Source of the DNA: Nakamurella sp. PAMC28650 | Lineage (GTDB): Bacteria > Actinomycetota > Actinomycetes > Mycobacteriales > Nakamurellaceae | DNA length: 64,000 bases | NCBI RefSeq assembly: GCF_014303395.1 | Contig: NZ_CP060298.1 | Coordinates: 620,001-684,000, forward strand | Direction: 5' to 3' | In this document: positions 34,790-44,633 of the stretch, one piece after another | Layout: each line of letters opens with the position of its first letter | Numbering within the stretch: position 1 is the stretch's first letter | Made by a program: the position numbers and the translations under genes | The notes under the pieces: model-generated | What the model was told of the DNA's origin: nothing | Databases searched by the model: none | What the model saw: only the letters and a program-made list of their open reading frames with translations

Positions 34790-37198
34790 CTACGTGAGGT
34801 CGTCCACCGTCCGATCCGGCCGGAGCCCGCGCCAGACCGGGTGGCGCAGGTGGTGGTCGGGGGTCCATTCCGAGTACGTCACCTCGCCGACCAGCTCCGG
34901 TCGCACCCAGTGCACCCCGAGCGCGTCGGCCCTCGGCAGCTGGTGTGACAGAGGCGAGGTCGGACTGGCCAACGGCTCCAGCATCGCCTGCAGATCGTCC
35001 AGCGCCGCGTCGGTGAAACCAGTGCCGACCCGCCCGACGAACTCGAGGCCGTCCTTCGCGGGCACCGCCATCAGCAGACCTCCGATACCGCCGGCCCGAC
35101 GCCCGTTGCCCGGACGCCAACCCACCACGACGATCTCCTGGTCGATGATGTTCTTGATCTTGATCCAGGTGCGGGACCGCCTACCCGGCAGATAGGTCGA
35201 CCCGGCCCTCTTGGCGATGATCCCCTCCCACCTGCGCTCGACGGTGTGCGCCAACGCATCCCGGGCCGGGCCGGGCAGCGGTTCCGGCACCGTCACCGGA
35301 CCACCGCCCGGCGCCAGCGCGGTCAGTATCCGGCGGCGGTCGTCGTAGGTCTTGCGCAGTAGGGAGATCCCGTCCAGGTGCAGGATGTCGAAGACCAGGA
35401 GCTGCACCGGCACTTCGATGGACACCGCGGCGATCTCACGCGGTTTCGTCAACTTCATCCGGCGCTGCAGAAGGCCGAAGTCCGACCGGCCCTGCCCATC
35501 CATCGCCACGATCTCGCCGTCCAGCACGACCACGTGACCGGTCAACGTCCTGGCGAGCGCCCGCAGTTCGGGATAGGCGGCGGTGATGTCGTTGCCGTTG
35601 CGGCTGACCAGCCGGAAGTGTCCCTCACCGATCTCGACGACGGCCCTGACCCCGTCCCACTTCCCCTCGAATCGCCAGTCGTCACCGACGACGTCGGCGA
35701 GCGTGCCGGGGCTCGCCAACATGGGCAGCAGGTCGGTCGGCGGCAGGCGGTGCACGATCTTGCGGTCCGAGCCGAATTTGCGGCCCTCCTGCGGCGCCAC
35801 CGGTTCCAGGTCCGGCTGGTCCTTGGTGCGGTGCATCAGCCACTGGTTGCCCTTGGCCGCATCACCGGCGCCGGCGCCCTGTTTGGTCCTGATCAGCGCG
35901 AACCGCCCGGTGGCCCGCACGCCGTCGAGGATGACGATCACTTCGCCGTCCCGCCACTTCTCCAGGCGGTAGTGACCGGAGTCCCAGATGGTGACCTCTC
36001 CCCCGCCGTACTCCCCGTGCCCGATGGTGCCGGCGAAATCGGCGTACTCCAGGGGGTGGTCCTCGGTCTGCACCGCCAGCCGGTTGTGCTGCGAGGAGGT
36101 CGGAATACCCTTCGGGACCGCCCACGAGACCAGCACGCCGTCGTGCTCCAGACGGAAGTCCCAGTGCAGTGCGGTGGCATGGTGCTCCTGGATGACGAAG
36201 GTGTCACCGGTGGAGGTGCCGGTCGCTGCGCCGCGCCTTGCATCGGCCGGGGGGACCGGTTCGGGAGTCCGTTCGGCCGACCGCTTCGAGCGGTAGGCGG
36301 CCAGCCTGTTGGACACCGTCTGCGCGCCTGCGGAGTCCGCGCCGAACGGGTCGAGCCCGCTCCTGACCCGTTCGATGACCTCCCGGTAGTCCAGGTGGGC
36401 GAGGCCCGGGTCCTCCAGCTCGGCCCAGGTCCGCGGGGCCGCAACCGTCGGGAACTCCCGACCGCGCAACGAGTACGGCGCGATGGTGGTCTTCGAGGCG
36501 TTGTTCTGCGACCAGTCGATGAACACCTTCCCGGCGCGCAGCACCTTGGACATCCTGGACACGACCAGGGCCGGGAGGTCCTTCTCGACGGTCTCGGCCA
36601 GTAGCTTGGCGAACTGCGAGACCTCCTCCGAAGTCTGGGTTCCCGGTAGCGGGACGTAGAGGTGCAGCCCCTTGGAACCGCTCGTCACCGGATAGGCCGT
36701 CAGCTCCAGGTCCGTCAGGCGGCGGCGGATGGCCCTGGCGACCTCGGCGCACTGGGCCAGATCGACCCCCGGACCGGGGTCCAGGTCGAACACGGCCCGA
36801 TCCGGCCGTCCGACCGACCCGTCGTCGGCGAATCGCCACTGCGGGACATGCAGTTCCAGCGCGGCGTTCTGGCCCAGCCAGGCCAGCGTGGCCGGCGAGT
36901 CGATCAGGGGGTAGGTGATGGTGCGGTCGGAGTGCGGGATCTCCCGGGTGGGGATCCACGACGGGGTCCCCCGGTCGACGTTCTTGTGGAAGAACGGTGT
37001 GGTCCCGACCCCGTTGGGCCAGCGCTTACGGGTCACCGGCCGACCCTGGACCAACGGAATCATCACCGCGGCGACCTCGGCGTAGTAGCCGATGACGTCG
37101 GCCTTGGTGGTGCCCGTCGCTGGGTACAGCACCTTGGACAGGTTGGTCAGCCCGAATCGGTGGCCGTCCATCACCACCTGTGCACTGTCGGCCGCCAT
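34790..37198 (-). CDS. ligD: Multifunctional ATP-dependent DNA ligase LigD (polymerase-phosphoesterase-ligase)
   Basis: End-joining enzyme of 802 residues in the mycobacterial domain order. The polymerase/primase domain (about 1-300) carries catalytic Asps in AVFDLDPGPG. The 3-prime phosphoesterase domain (about 345-490) has HHATALHWDFRLEHDG. The ligase domain (about 500-802) has adenylated Lys513 in EGKWDGVRAV. It acts with Ku in non-homologous end joining; no ku gene is in this window. ATG at 37198 is chosen to match the family N-terminus (VVMDGHRFGLTNLSKVLYP nearby). The frame stays open further upstream into the divergent P450 gene region. It is 37 bases from that gene. Confidence 0.95.
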   Translation of the reverse strand: MAADSAQVVMDGHRFGLTNLSKVLYPATGTTKADVIGYYAEVAAVMIPLVQGRPVTRKRWPNGVGTTPFFHKNVDRGTPSWIPTREIPHSDRTITYPLIDSPATLAWLGQNAALELHVPQWRFADDGSVGRPDRAVFDLDPGPGVDLAQCAEVARAIRRRLTDLELTAYPVTSGSKGLHLYVPLPGTQTSEEVSQFAKLLAETVEKDLPALVVSRMSKVLRAGKVFIDWSQNNASKTTIAPYSLRGREFPTVAAPRTWAELEDPGLAHLDYREVIERVRSGLDPFGADSAGAQTVSNRLAAYRSKRSAERTPEPVPPADARRGAATGTSTGDTFVIQEHHATALHWDFRLEHDGVLVSWAVPKGIPTSSQHNRLAVQTEDHPLEYADFAGTIGHGEYGGGEVTIWDSGHYRLEKWRDGEVIVILDGVRATGRFALIRTKQGAGAGDAAKGNQWLMHRTKDQPDLEPVAPQEGRKFGSDRKIVHRLPPTDLLPMLASPGTLADVVGDDWRFEGKWDGVRAVVEIGEGHFRLVSRNGNDITAAYPELRALARTLTGHVVVLDGEIVAMDGQGRSDFGLLQRRMKLTKPREIAAVSIEVPVQLLVFDILHLDGISLLRKTYDDRRRILTALAPGGGPVTVPEPLPGPARDALAHTVERRWEGIIAKRAGSTYLPGRRSRTWIKIKNIIDQEIVVVGWRPGNGRRAGGIGGLLMAVPAKDGLEFVGRVGTGFTDAALDDLQAMLEPLASPTSPLSHQLPRADALGVHWVRPELVGEVTYSEWTPDHHLRHPVWRGLRPDRTVDDLT

Positions 37199-37235
37199 CA
37201 CCAGAGCGTAGGCGGGTGGGACGCTAACCTGACTC

Positions 37236-38477
37236 GTGACCGTTGAATTCGATCCCGCTGCCGTTGGTTTCGACCCGCAGGATCCCGCCTTCATCGCCGA
37301 CCCCTATCCGGTCTACCACCGGATGCGGGAGCTCGGCCCGGTGCTCTACTATCCGGCCCGGGACCTGTTCCTGCTCAACGGTTTCAACGACGTCAACGCG
37401 GCGTTGCGCGACCGGCGGTTGGGCCGGGCCCACCGGCACCGCTACACCGACCAGCAATTCGGCCGGAGCGGCGACGACCCACGCTGGGCCCACTTCAATG
37501 CCTCCGAACGGTGGTCGCTGCTGAACCTCGAACCACCCGACCACACCCGACTCCGCCGATTGATCACCAAGGTCTTCACCGCGCGTTCCATCGCCGCGCT
37601 GCGGCCGACGATCGAGGTGTTGGCCACCGAGCACCTGGCGGCGGCGAAGGCCGACCCGTTCGACCTGATCGCGGGCTACGCCCAGCCTTTCTCGGTCGCC
37701 GTCATCTGCACGCTGCTCGGCGTTCCGCTGGTCGACGGGCCGAGGATGCTGGACTGGTCGCACGCCATCGTGAAGATGTACGAGTTCGCCATCAGCGACC
37801 TCGAGCGGGCGGCGGCCGACCGCGCGGCGGCGGAGTTCATCGACTACGTGCACGCCCTGATCGAGGCCCGACGCACCCGACCCCAGAACGACCTGATCTC
37901 CGAACTCGTCCAGGTGGCGGACCAGGGCGAGAAGCTCACCGTCGACGAGATCGTCTGCACTGTCATCGTTCTGCTCAATGCGGGGCACGAGGCCACCGTC
38001 AACACGCTCGGAAACGGGATGCGCGCGTTGCTCGCTCATCCCGATCAGTGGTCCAGGGTGGTCGACGGCGAGGTGGCGCCGGCCGTCGTGGTCGAGGAGA
38101 TGCTGCGCTGGGATTCTCCGCTGCAGCTGTTCGAGCGTTGGGTGCTGGAGGACGGCGTGCAGATCGGTGGCCGCTCGTTCGCGGTCGGGGAGCGGATCGG
38201 CATGATGTTCGGTTCGGCCAACCGTGACCCTGACCGCTTCGTCGATCCCGACGTGTTCGACGCCGCCCGGGGGGAGTCCACGCACATCGGTTTCGGCGGC
38301 GGTCTGCACTTCTGCATCGGGGCCCCACTGGCCCGGCTCGAACTCGAGGTGTCGGTGTCCCTGCTGAAGAACATCCCTGGCCTGCGGGTCGCCCGGCCGC
38401 CCGGCTACCAGCCGTATTTCGTCATCCGCGGCCTCGACGGCCTACTGCTCGAGTCGGTGACCGGACCGCCCCGATGA
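37236..38477 (+). CDS. Cytochrome P450
   Basis: Soluble bacterial monooxygenase of 413 residues. The haem ligand is Cys360 in GFGGGLHFCIGAPLAR. The ExxR of helix K lies in VEEMLRWDSPL, about 20 residues after the I helix. The I helix reads LLNAGHEATVN (246-256), with His-Glu in place of the common Gly-Asp/Glu before the conserved Thr; this occurs in several actinobacterial families. GTG at 37236 starts the protein. No ferredoxin or reductase gene is adjacent. It is divergent from ligD and its end overlaps the convergent glycosyltransferase gene by 56 bases. Substrate unknown. Confidence 0.93.
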   Translation: MTVEFDPAAVGFDPQDPAFIADPYPVYHRMRELGPVLYYPARDLFLLNGFNDVNAALRDRRLGRAHRHRYTDQQFGRSGDDPRWAHFNASERWSLLNLEPPDHTRLRRLITKVFTARSIAALRPTIEVLATEHLAAAKADPFDLIAGYAQPFSVAVICTLLGVPLVDGPRMLDWSHAIVKMYEFAISDLERAAADRAAAEFIDYVHALIEARRTRPQNDLISELVQVADQGEKLTVDEIVCTVIVLLNAGHEATVNTLGNGMRALLAHPDQWSRVVDGEVAPAVVVEEMLRWDSPLQLFERWVLEDGVQIGGRSFAVGERIGMMFGSANRDPDRFVDPDVFDAARGESTHIGFGGGLHFCIGAPLARLELEVSVSLLKNIPGLRVARPPGYQPYFVIRGLDGLLLESVTGPPR

Positions 38478-39672
38478 TCGTTCGGGTGGCCTGCACCCAG
38501 GCGGCCACCAGCACGAGCCAGGCGATCATCATCAGGACGATCTCCGGGTTCCGGAACTGCGCATCGGCCCAGGCCTGGTACCAGGGCAACCCACCGCTCC
38601 ACCGGTCGTAGATCAGGAACAGCGCCAGACCACCGAACACGTTGAAGGCAACCGCCCAACCGAGGCCGACCACCGCGCAGGCGACGACCGGCCACACCAT
38701 GTACTGCACCCCCCAGGTGGGCGCCAACACCAGGAAACCGATCAATGACCACGCCACCGCGAGGAGCAGACAGTCCGGCCGCCGCCAGACCGCCACTGCC
38801 GGCAGGACCGCGCAGATGATCACCACCACGCTGCGGCCCGGTCCCTCCAGCGCCGCGATCCACCACGGATCGCCGAACCAGTGCGCGATCTCGACCAAAC
38901 CCCACGGGGAGTGTCCGACCCCGCCGTAGCCGATCACGTCGAGGCGCACCGCGGTGGCCTGGCCGGCCAGTGCCGGCCCCCACGACAGACCGAAGACGAC
39001 GACGAACCCCGCCCCGGCCCGCAACAGCGCCTTCGGATTCCGCTTCCACGCGTACACCGCCAGCGCCGGGATCAGCACCATCGGAACGATCTTGATCCCG
39101 ACGGCCACGGCGATCGCCGCTCCGGCAAGTGCCGGCCAGCGGCGGTGGAGCAGCAGGTACACGCTCAGCAGCGCGAACATGATGAACATCGGATCGGTGT
39201 TGCCGTGAAACCCGGACACCATCACCAGGATCGGGCTCCACCCGACCACGACGGCTGCCGCAGTGGCGTGCCGGACGGGACGGATCCTGCGGAGCAGTTC
39301 GAACGTGAGGAACGTCGTGCCCACGTCGGCCAGGCTGGAGACGGTGCGCAGTGTGAACCGATACGGCAGACCCAGATCCTGCACCCAGTTCAGAAGGGCC
39401 AGGTAGTACCCGATGAGCGGGGGGTGGTTGTAGAAGGACCTGTTCGGAAACTGGGTCAGCCCGTAGATGCCGACCGGACCGTGTGACCGCTCGCCTCCGA
39501 GAAAGTCACCCCAGGCGACCACATCGTTCGTCCCGAAGGTCCGGGCCGCCAGCACGACCTTGAACACGAACACCGGCAGGATGCACGCGCCGATGATCCA
39601 CCGCGACCGGCGGACCGACCCCGGCGAACGCACCTGCCGACCTACTGCCACCGCACTCACATCGCCCGTCAT
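38422..39672 (-). CDS. Polytopic membrane glycosyltransferase (GT-C type, mannosyltransferase-like)
   Basis: Membrane protein of 416 residues with about ten hydrophobic helices. After the first helix (WIIGACILPVFVFKVVLAA) comes a loop with Asp residues (GTNDVVAWGDFL) and then FYNHPPLIGYYLALLNWVQ, the arrangement seen in GT-C polyprenyl-phosphate-sugar transferases of families GT39/GT87. ATG at 39672 has GAGAGGTGG in front; a frame start 13 codons earlier is less likely. The substrate is presumably a polyprenyl-phosphate sugar used for envelope glycan or protein glycosylation. It overlaps the P450 gene end to end and lies beside a secreted protein gene on the same strand. Confidence 0.75.
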   Translation of the reverse strand: MTGDVSAVAVGRQVRSPGSVRRSRWIIGACILPVFVFKVVLAARTFGTNDVVAWGDFLGGERSHGPVGIYGLTQFPNRSFYNHPPLIGYYLALLNWVQDLGLPYRFTLRTVSSLADVGTTFLTFELLRRIRPVRHATAAAVVVGWSPILVMVSGFHGNTDPMFIMFALLSVYLLLHRRWPALAGAAIAVAVGIKIVPMVLIPALAVYAWKRNPKALLRAGAGFVVVFGLSWGPALAGQATAVRLDVIGYGGVGHSPWGLVEIAHWFGDPWWIAALEGPGRSVVVIICAVLPAVAVWRRPDCLLLAVAWSLIGFLVLAPTWGVQYMVWPVVACAVVGLGWAVAFNVFGGLALFLIYDRWSGGLPWYQAWADAQFRNPEIVLMMIAWLVLVAAWVQATRTIIGAVRSPTRAVGRRGRG

Positions 39673-39750
39673 CGTCCACCTCTCGTTGCAACAGACGGAC
39701 GCTACCCGCACCGATCAGACTGGTCCGACGACGATGGGCGGGTCGGAGGG

Positions 39751-41244
39751 TCACGCCGGACTCACCCCGGAGGGGGCGGGCTCGATGATCGTCGCCGGTA
39801 CCCAGCCTCCGGCGAAGCACAGGGTGTATGGGTCCCTGCTGCAGGCGAGGAACCGGATTCCCCCCTTGTCCGGGTTGACCGCCTTCTGCTCGACCCAAGA
39901 CCTTCCGTCGTACCGGAAACCGTTGCCGCTGGTGTCACCGGCCACGCAGAAGGCAAGATCCGGGCCCTCCGAGTAAGGAATGTCGCATGCGACCGTTCGG
40001 ACCTTCCCGCCGGAGACGATGGGCGTCGGTTTCGACCACGTCGTTCCGTTGAACTGGAAGGATTTGCCATCGGCACCGGCCGACCCGTCGACCGCCAGGC
40101 AGAATGTCGCCGACAGGCAGGAGACGTTCTGCAGGTGGTGGGCCGGGTCCAGGATCACCGGAGCCTTCCACGTGGTTCCGTTGTACTGCACCGCCGTGGT
40201 GGCCCCGGTGGCGATGCACGACGTCGGCGCGCAGCTGACCCGGCGTAGCGCCTCCTTCGCAATCGCCACCGCGGACGGCGCCGACCAGGACGTCCCGTTG
40301 AACACCGTCGCCCGGCCGGACACGTCCAGCGCGATGCAGAACTTGGTGGCGCAGGCCACCGACGTCAGAGCGACGTCGTCGACGGTCGCCGGCTTCGTCC
40401 ACTTGGCGGTGGCGTCGACGGCGCTGCTGATCAAGGCATTTCCGAGATTATCGACGGCGACGCATTTGATGGCACTGACCGGGACCGCACACGACACCGA
40501 CGTCAACGCATTGGCCGCGTCGATCTTCTGCGGCAGGGTCCACGGCAGGCCGGGGCCACCCGCGTAGTAGCCGACGATGTCGGCGACGATCTGCACCGAC
40601 CCATTGGGAGAGCCGTTGAAAAACGGGACGTAGCCGGCATCGAAGGTCGATACGACCACGAGGTTGGAGACGGTCTGACCGGGGGTGAAGTTCAGACTCG
40701 AACCACTCCCCTGACCGGGCGCGAGATATCCGGAGCCGGTGGGGGCCGTGGCGGGGTAGGAGCCGCCGTAGTCCCCGATGATCTGCACGGTGCCGCTGGA
40801 CCCGTTGAACAGGACGATGTTGCCGTCGCTGCCTGCCGGCACGATGGCCAGGTTCGCAACCGTCTGACCCGCCACGAAGTTCAGGTTCGACACCGTGGGC
40901 CGCGGGCCGCCACTGGCATACGCGGTGAGGTAACCGGCCCCGGTCGCCCCGGTCACCGTCAGGTCGATCGCCACCGGGTCGGAGGCGTAGGTCTGCACGG
41001 TGATGGACTTCCCCGGCCCGACCGCTCCCTTGGGCGCGCCCGTCCCGACCCGGGTGTCCAGGAACCGTCCACCACCCGCCTTGAATCCCCCGGCCAGCGA
41101 CCGCAGACCAGCCGCAGCAGCCCGCACCGGCGCCGGGGCATTCGCCTGGGCAACAGGCAGGCCGACACCCACGCCCACGCCCAGAAGCGACATCGCCAGC
41201 AGCACCACGATGCTCCTGCGCGCAACGACCGGCAGAGCCTTCAT
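39751..41244 (-). CDS. Secreted protein with FLDTR-type beta domain and Cys-containing propeller-like repeats
   Basis: Exported protein of 497 residues; ATG at 41244 has GAGAGGG upstream. A signal peptide (RSIVVLLAMSLLGVGVGVG) ends near QANA. Residues about 55-260 form a domain beginning GGRFLDTRVGTG, with two internal repeats of VSNLNFxxGQTVANLxxV and a final VADIVGYYAG. This module is common in actinobacterial surface and extracellular proteins. Residues about 270-497 hold five repeats of the type SVSCAxxxxCxAVDxxGxA, each followed by YNGTTW or a variant, probably propeller blades with paired Cys. No catalytic motif is seen. It is divergent from a secreted alpha-rhamnosidase, so a role in polysaccharide binding is possible. 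Confidence 0.75.
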   Translation of the reverse strand: MKALPVVARRSIVVLLAMSLLGVGVGVGLPVAQANAPAPVRAAAAGLRSLAGGFKAGGGRFLDTRVGTGAPKGAVGPGKSITVQTYASDPVAIDLTVTGATGAGYLTAYASGGPRPTVSNLNFVAGQTVANLAIVPAGSDGNIVLFNGSSGTVQIIGDYGGSYPATAPTGSGYLAPGQGSGSSLNFTPGQTVSNLVVVSTFDAGYVPFFNGSPNGSVQIVADIVGYYAGGPGLPWTLPQKIDAANALTSVSCAVPVSAIKCVAVDNLGNALISSAVDATAKWTKPATVDDVALTSVACATKFCIALDVSGRATVFNGTSWSAPSAVAIAKEALRRVSCAPTSCIATGATTAVQYNGTTWKAPVILDPAHHLQNVSCLSATFCLAVDGSAGADGKSFQFNGTTWSKPTPIVSGGKVRTVACDIPYSEGPDLAFCVAGDTSGNGFRYDGRSWVEQKAVNPDKGGIRFLACSRDPYTLCFAGGWVPATIIEPAPSGVSPA

Positions 41245-41525
41245 CAGAACCCTCTCGTCGACCCGGCCCGGGCAGACGCACGCCGACCCGAGTGTGGCAC
41301 CAACCCCGTTCGGCCACAACGGTCTGACCTGCTGAGCAGCCCGAGCTCGCCACCCAACCGTGCCGACGAGTGTTTGGAAGGCCGGCACGGCGCGGCTATA
41401 TTGACCAGGTCTTCTCGCTCGGTGAAGCGACGAGTAACGCCGCGGCTGCTGAGGGGGACTGCTGTGCCTGTTGTTCGTGCTGTTCCCAGCGCTGTCGGCC
41501 ACACCCTCGGACGTGGCCCCACTCG

Positions 41526-44500
41526 ATGATCGGTGGGTGGCGCTCCGCTGCCGGGGTGTTCGCGGTCTCGGTGCTGGTCCTCGCGCTGTCCTCGCCCGCG
41601 CAGGCCGCTGCCGGCACGCGCACCACCGCGCCCGCGCATTCCTCCAGCGGGTCTCCGCCCACCGCGCCCACCGCGCCGACCGGTCAGTGGATCACAGCAG
41701 CGGGTTGGGCGTCGGCCCCGGTGGTGGGCGGGGCGTCGCCGGTGGCGCTGCCGATCCTGGCCAAGGATTTCTCGGTGAAGGCCGGCCTGGTCTCGGCGTC
41801 CCTGTCGATCTCCGGCGAGGGCGTCTACAGCGCCACGATCGACGGCGCGCCGGTGTCGCCGGCGGTGCTGGAGCCGGGATATTCGGTGGACACCCGCGCC
41901 TACTACTCCACCTACGACATCACAGCGTTGGTGGCCAACAACAGCTCTCACCGGATCGGCGTCCAACTGGGGTCGGGAATCTGGGCCGAGGCGACCAGTC
42001 CGGGGCGCTATTCCAAGCTCTCGCACGTGGCGGGCCCGGTCGCGGTGAACGCAACCCTGACGCTGAGCTACGGCGACGGAACGTCCGGGTCGGTCGCGAC
42101 GGACCCGACATGGCAGGCCACCACCGGCCCGACGACGGTGGCCGACTGGTACGGCGGCGAGGACTTCGACAACGGGCGGGTCACACCCGGCTGGCAGCAG
42201 CCGGGAACGACGCTCGCCACCTGGAGCACTGCCGTCATCGCGGCCATGCCGCCCGGGCTGCGGTTGACCGCCAAGATCGGGCCGCCGATCATCGAGCAGG
42301 ACACGGTCACCTCCGTCGGCATCACCCAACCGGCGCCCGGCGTGTACGTGGTCGATTTCGGGCGGCAGGTCGGCGGCTGGCCGGTGCTGCACGTGAGCGG
42401 ACCGGCCGGAACCAGGGTCAAGCTGACTCCCACCGAGGTCGTCTCGGCCTCCACCGGACTGGTCAACTCGTCCTCGTTCGCCGGGCTGTACGACTCCTAC
42501 ACCCTGAGCGGCAGCGCCTCCGCCGTGCAGACGTGGCACCCGCAATTCGTCTACCACGGCTTCCGCTACGTCCAGCTCGAGGGAATGCCGTCACCGCCCA
42601 CGCCGGCCACCCTGTCCGCCATCGACCTGTCCACCGACACCGACGCAGCCGGATCCTTCAACTCCTCCGACCCGACCCTGACGACGTTGCACTCCTTGAC
42701 ATCCCGGGCCATCACCAACAATTCGATGTCGGTGCTCACCGACTGCCCGGACCGGGAGAAACTCGGCTGGCTGGAGGAAGTCCACCTGGTCTTCGACGCC
42801 CTGGCCGCCCACCAGAACCTCGGCTACCAGCAGCCCGGCGTGGCCGGCACCTACGGGCAGCGGATCGAGCACATCATCGCCGACTCGCAGACCCCGGCCG
42901 GCCTGATCCCCGACACCGCCCCGGAGTACACGGTGTTCCCGGGCGGCTTCCGAGATGACGTCAACTGGGGCGGCACGCTCGTGCAAATGCCGTGGGATCT
43001 CTACCGCAGCTACGGCGACGCGACCACGATGAGTACCTACTACCCCAACATGCAGAGGTACTTGAACTACCTCAACGGGCAACTGGGTCGCGGCGGGACC
43101 GGGCTGATCGGAACGGCCCTGGGTGACTGGTTCACCGAGGCCAAGGGCCCCAACGGCACCGGGTATGCATTGAACAACGCCCTGATCGAGAATGTCGGCC
43201 TCTACAACGCTCTCACCACCATGGCCAACATCGGCCGGGTCCTCGGCCGGCCGGACGTGGCGGTCTGGAGCGCCCGGGCGGCGGCTCTGGCCGCGGCGAT
43301 CAACAGCAGATGGCTGACCCCGACCGGCGACTACGGCCCCGACCAGGCGTCCAACGCCGTCCCGCTGGCCGCCGGCATCGTCCCGGCGGCGCAGATCGCC
43401 TCGACCCGCACCGCCCTGCTGACCTCGATCACCGCCGCGGGCGGACGGTTCAAGCTGGGAGAGATCTCGATCGGTCCCATGCTCACCGCACTGTCCGCGA
43501 TGGGCCGCGACGACATCGCCTACCAGGCCGTCATCTCCACCGCCGGCCGTGGTTACGGCGCGATCGCCGCCTCCGGTGCCACCGCGCTGACCGAGGGTTG
43601 GGGCGGCGCCGCGGACGGCGCGAGCCAGGACCACTTCATGCTCGGCGCCGTGGACTCCTGGATGAGCCAGGACATCGCCGGCCTCAAGCAGAGCGTCGGG
43701 TCGGTGGACTGGGCCAACCTGACCATCACCCCGCAGCTGATCACCGGCATGACATCGGCGTCGGCCACCCACATCACCGACCGGGGAACGATTCGCGTCG
43801 CGTGGTCGCGCCCGGATGCCACCGCCGATGCGGCGGTGACGATCGACCTACCGGCGGGGACCACCGCCACCGTCGTGCTGCCATCGGGGACGAGCCAGAT
43901 CGGCGCGGGTCGGAGCCTGTTGTCCACCGGACCGCAGACCACGTGGACCACCGTTCTCCCCCGCCCCCAGATCCTGGTGTACTCGATCGGCTACAACAAC
44001 GCCCTATACACCACCGTCAACGGCCGCATCACCTACCTGACCGCCGCGGTGTGGGCCGCCGCCGGCTACCCGAAGCCGGTCCGGCTCAACTCCACGTACA
44101 CCCGCTACTCCTTCGGCCCGGCGGTCTACGCGGTGACCAACTTTCCCGCGGTGACCGCAGCCCTCGTGGAAAGTGTCTCCTACGCGGGCTGGCGACAGGC
44201 CGGATTCCCCAAGGTCGTCGTGGCCACCCGACTGATCACGAACTCCACCGTCACCCAGTGGGACGGCGACCCGGCGGTGATCCTGCGCAACCCGGACGGG
44301 ACCTTCCAGCACCTGAGCGCCGCACAATGGACGGCGCTGGGCCGACCCACCCTGCTGAGGTTCCCGAACCAGCGCTGGGTCGCCCTGGCCGGAGGTCCCA
44401 CCATCCTGTTGCTGACGAACTTCTCCGCCGGCATCGGCCATGTCGCGACGCTCTCGGAGTGGACGGCCGCCGGCCGCCCCACCGCGTTGACCCACCAGAT

Positions 44501-44633
44501 CCTGCACGGCTCCACCTGGATCATCCATGCCGGCAACCCGCAGATCTACCTGCAGCTACCGGCCAGTGCGCCGATCCCCATCACCTTCGCCGAATGGACG
44601 GCCGCCGGCCGGCCGCGTCCCACCGTCGTGTGA
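41526..44633 (+). CDS. Secreted alpha-L-rhamnosidase, glycoside hydrolase family 78, with C-terminal repeats
   Basis: Extracellular enzyme of about 1035 residues that should release terminal alpha-L-rhamnose. A signal peptide (AAGVFAVSVLVLALSSPAQA) precedes N-terminal beta-sandwich domains, including the family motif VDFGRQVGGWPVL. The catalytic (alpha/alpha)6 barrel contains DCPDREKLGWLEEVHLVFD, the acidic signature of GH78, and TALTEGWGG. The last about 230 residues form five repeats of about 42 residues with the core W-x-A-x-G-x-P (AAVWAAAGYP, YAGWRQAGFP, AAQWTALGRP, SEWTAAGRPT, AEWTAAGRPR), likely a wall- or glycan-binding region. ATG 41526 lacks a clear ribosome site, so the start is uncertain. 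The 281-base gap upstream is the shared divergent promoter region; I see no gene in it. Confidence 0.88.
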   Translation: MIGGWRSAAGVFAVSVLVLALSSPAQAAAGTRTTAPAHSSSGSPPTAPTAPTGQWITAAGWASAPVVGGASPVALPILAKDFSVKAGLVSASLSISGEGVYSATIDGAPVSPAVLEPGYSVDTRAYYSTYDITALVANNSSHRIGVQLGSGIWAEATSPGRYSKLSHVAGPVAVNATLTLSYGDGTSGSVATDPTWQATTGPTTVADWYGGEDFDNGRVTPGWQQPGTTLATWSTAVIAAMPPGLRLTAKIGPPIIEQDTVTSVGITQPAPGVYVVDFGRQVGGWPVLHVSGPAGTRVKLTPTEVVSASTGLVNSSSFAGLYDSYTLSGSASAVQTWHPQFVYHGFRYVQLEGMPSPPTPATLSAIDLSTDTDAAGSFNSSDPTLTTLHSLTSRAITNNSMSVLTDCPDREKLGWLEEVHLVFDALAAHQNLGYQQPGVAGTYGQRIEHIIADSQTPAGLIPDTAPEYTVFPGGFRDDVNWGGTLVQMPWDLYRSYGDATTMSTYYPNMQRYLNYLNGQLGRGGTGLIGTALGDWFTEAKGPNGTGYALNNALIENVGLYNALTTMANIGRVLGRPDVAVWSARAAALAAAINSRWLTPTGDYGPDQASNAVPLAAGIVPAAQIASTRTALLTSITAAGGRFKLGEISIGPMLTALSAMGRDDIAYQAVISTAGRGYGAIAASGATALTEGWGGAADGASQDHFMLGAVDSWMSQDIAGLKQSVGSVDWANLTITPQLITGMTSASATHITDRGTIRVAWSRPDATADAAVTIDLPAGTTATVVLPSGTSQIGAGRSLLSTGPQTTWTTVLPRPQILVYSIGYNNALYTTVNGRITYLTAAVWAAAGYPKPVRLNSTYTRYSFGPAVYAVTNFPAVTAALVESVSYAGWRQAGFPKVVVATRLITNSTVTQWDGDPAVILRNPDGTFQHLSAAQWTALGRPTLLRFPNQRWVALAGGPTILLLTNFSAGIGHVATLSEWTAAGRPTALTHQILHGSTWIIHAGNPQIYLQLPASAPIPITFAEWTAAGRPRPTVV

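Noticed and set aside
34790-37198. A nearby Ku partner for LigD
   Set aside because: No Ku-like protein is found on either strand next to ligD; it must lie outside the window if present.
41471-42958. 495-codon frame starting with a hydrophobic stretch over the rhamnosidase gene
   Set aside because: The start looks like a signal peptide, but the rest is Arg-rich shadow sequence. The GH78 frame carries the family motifs and its own signal peptide.
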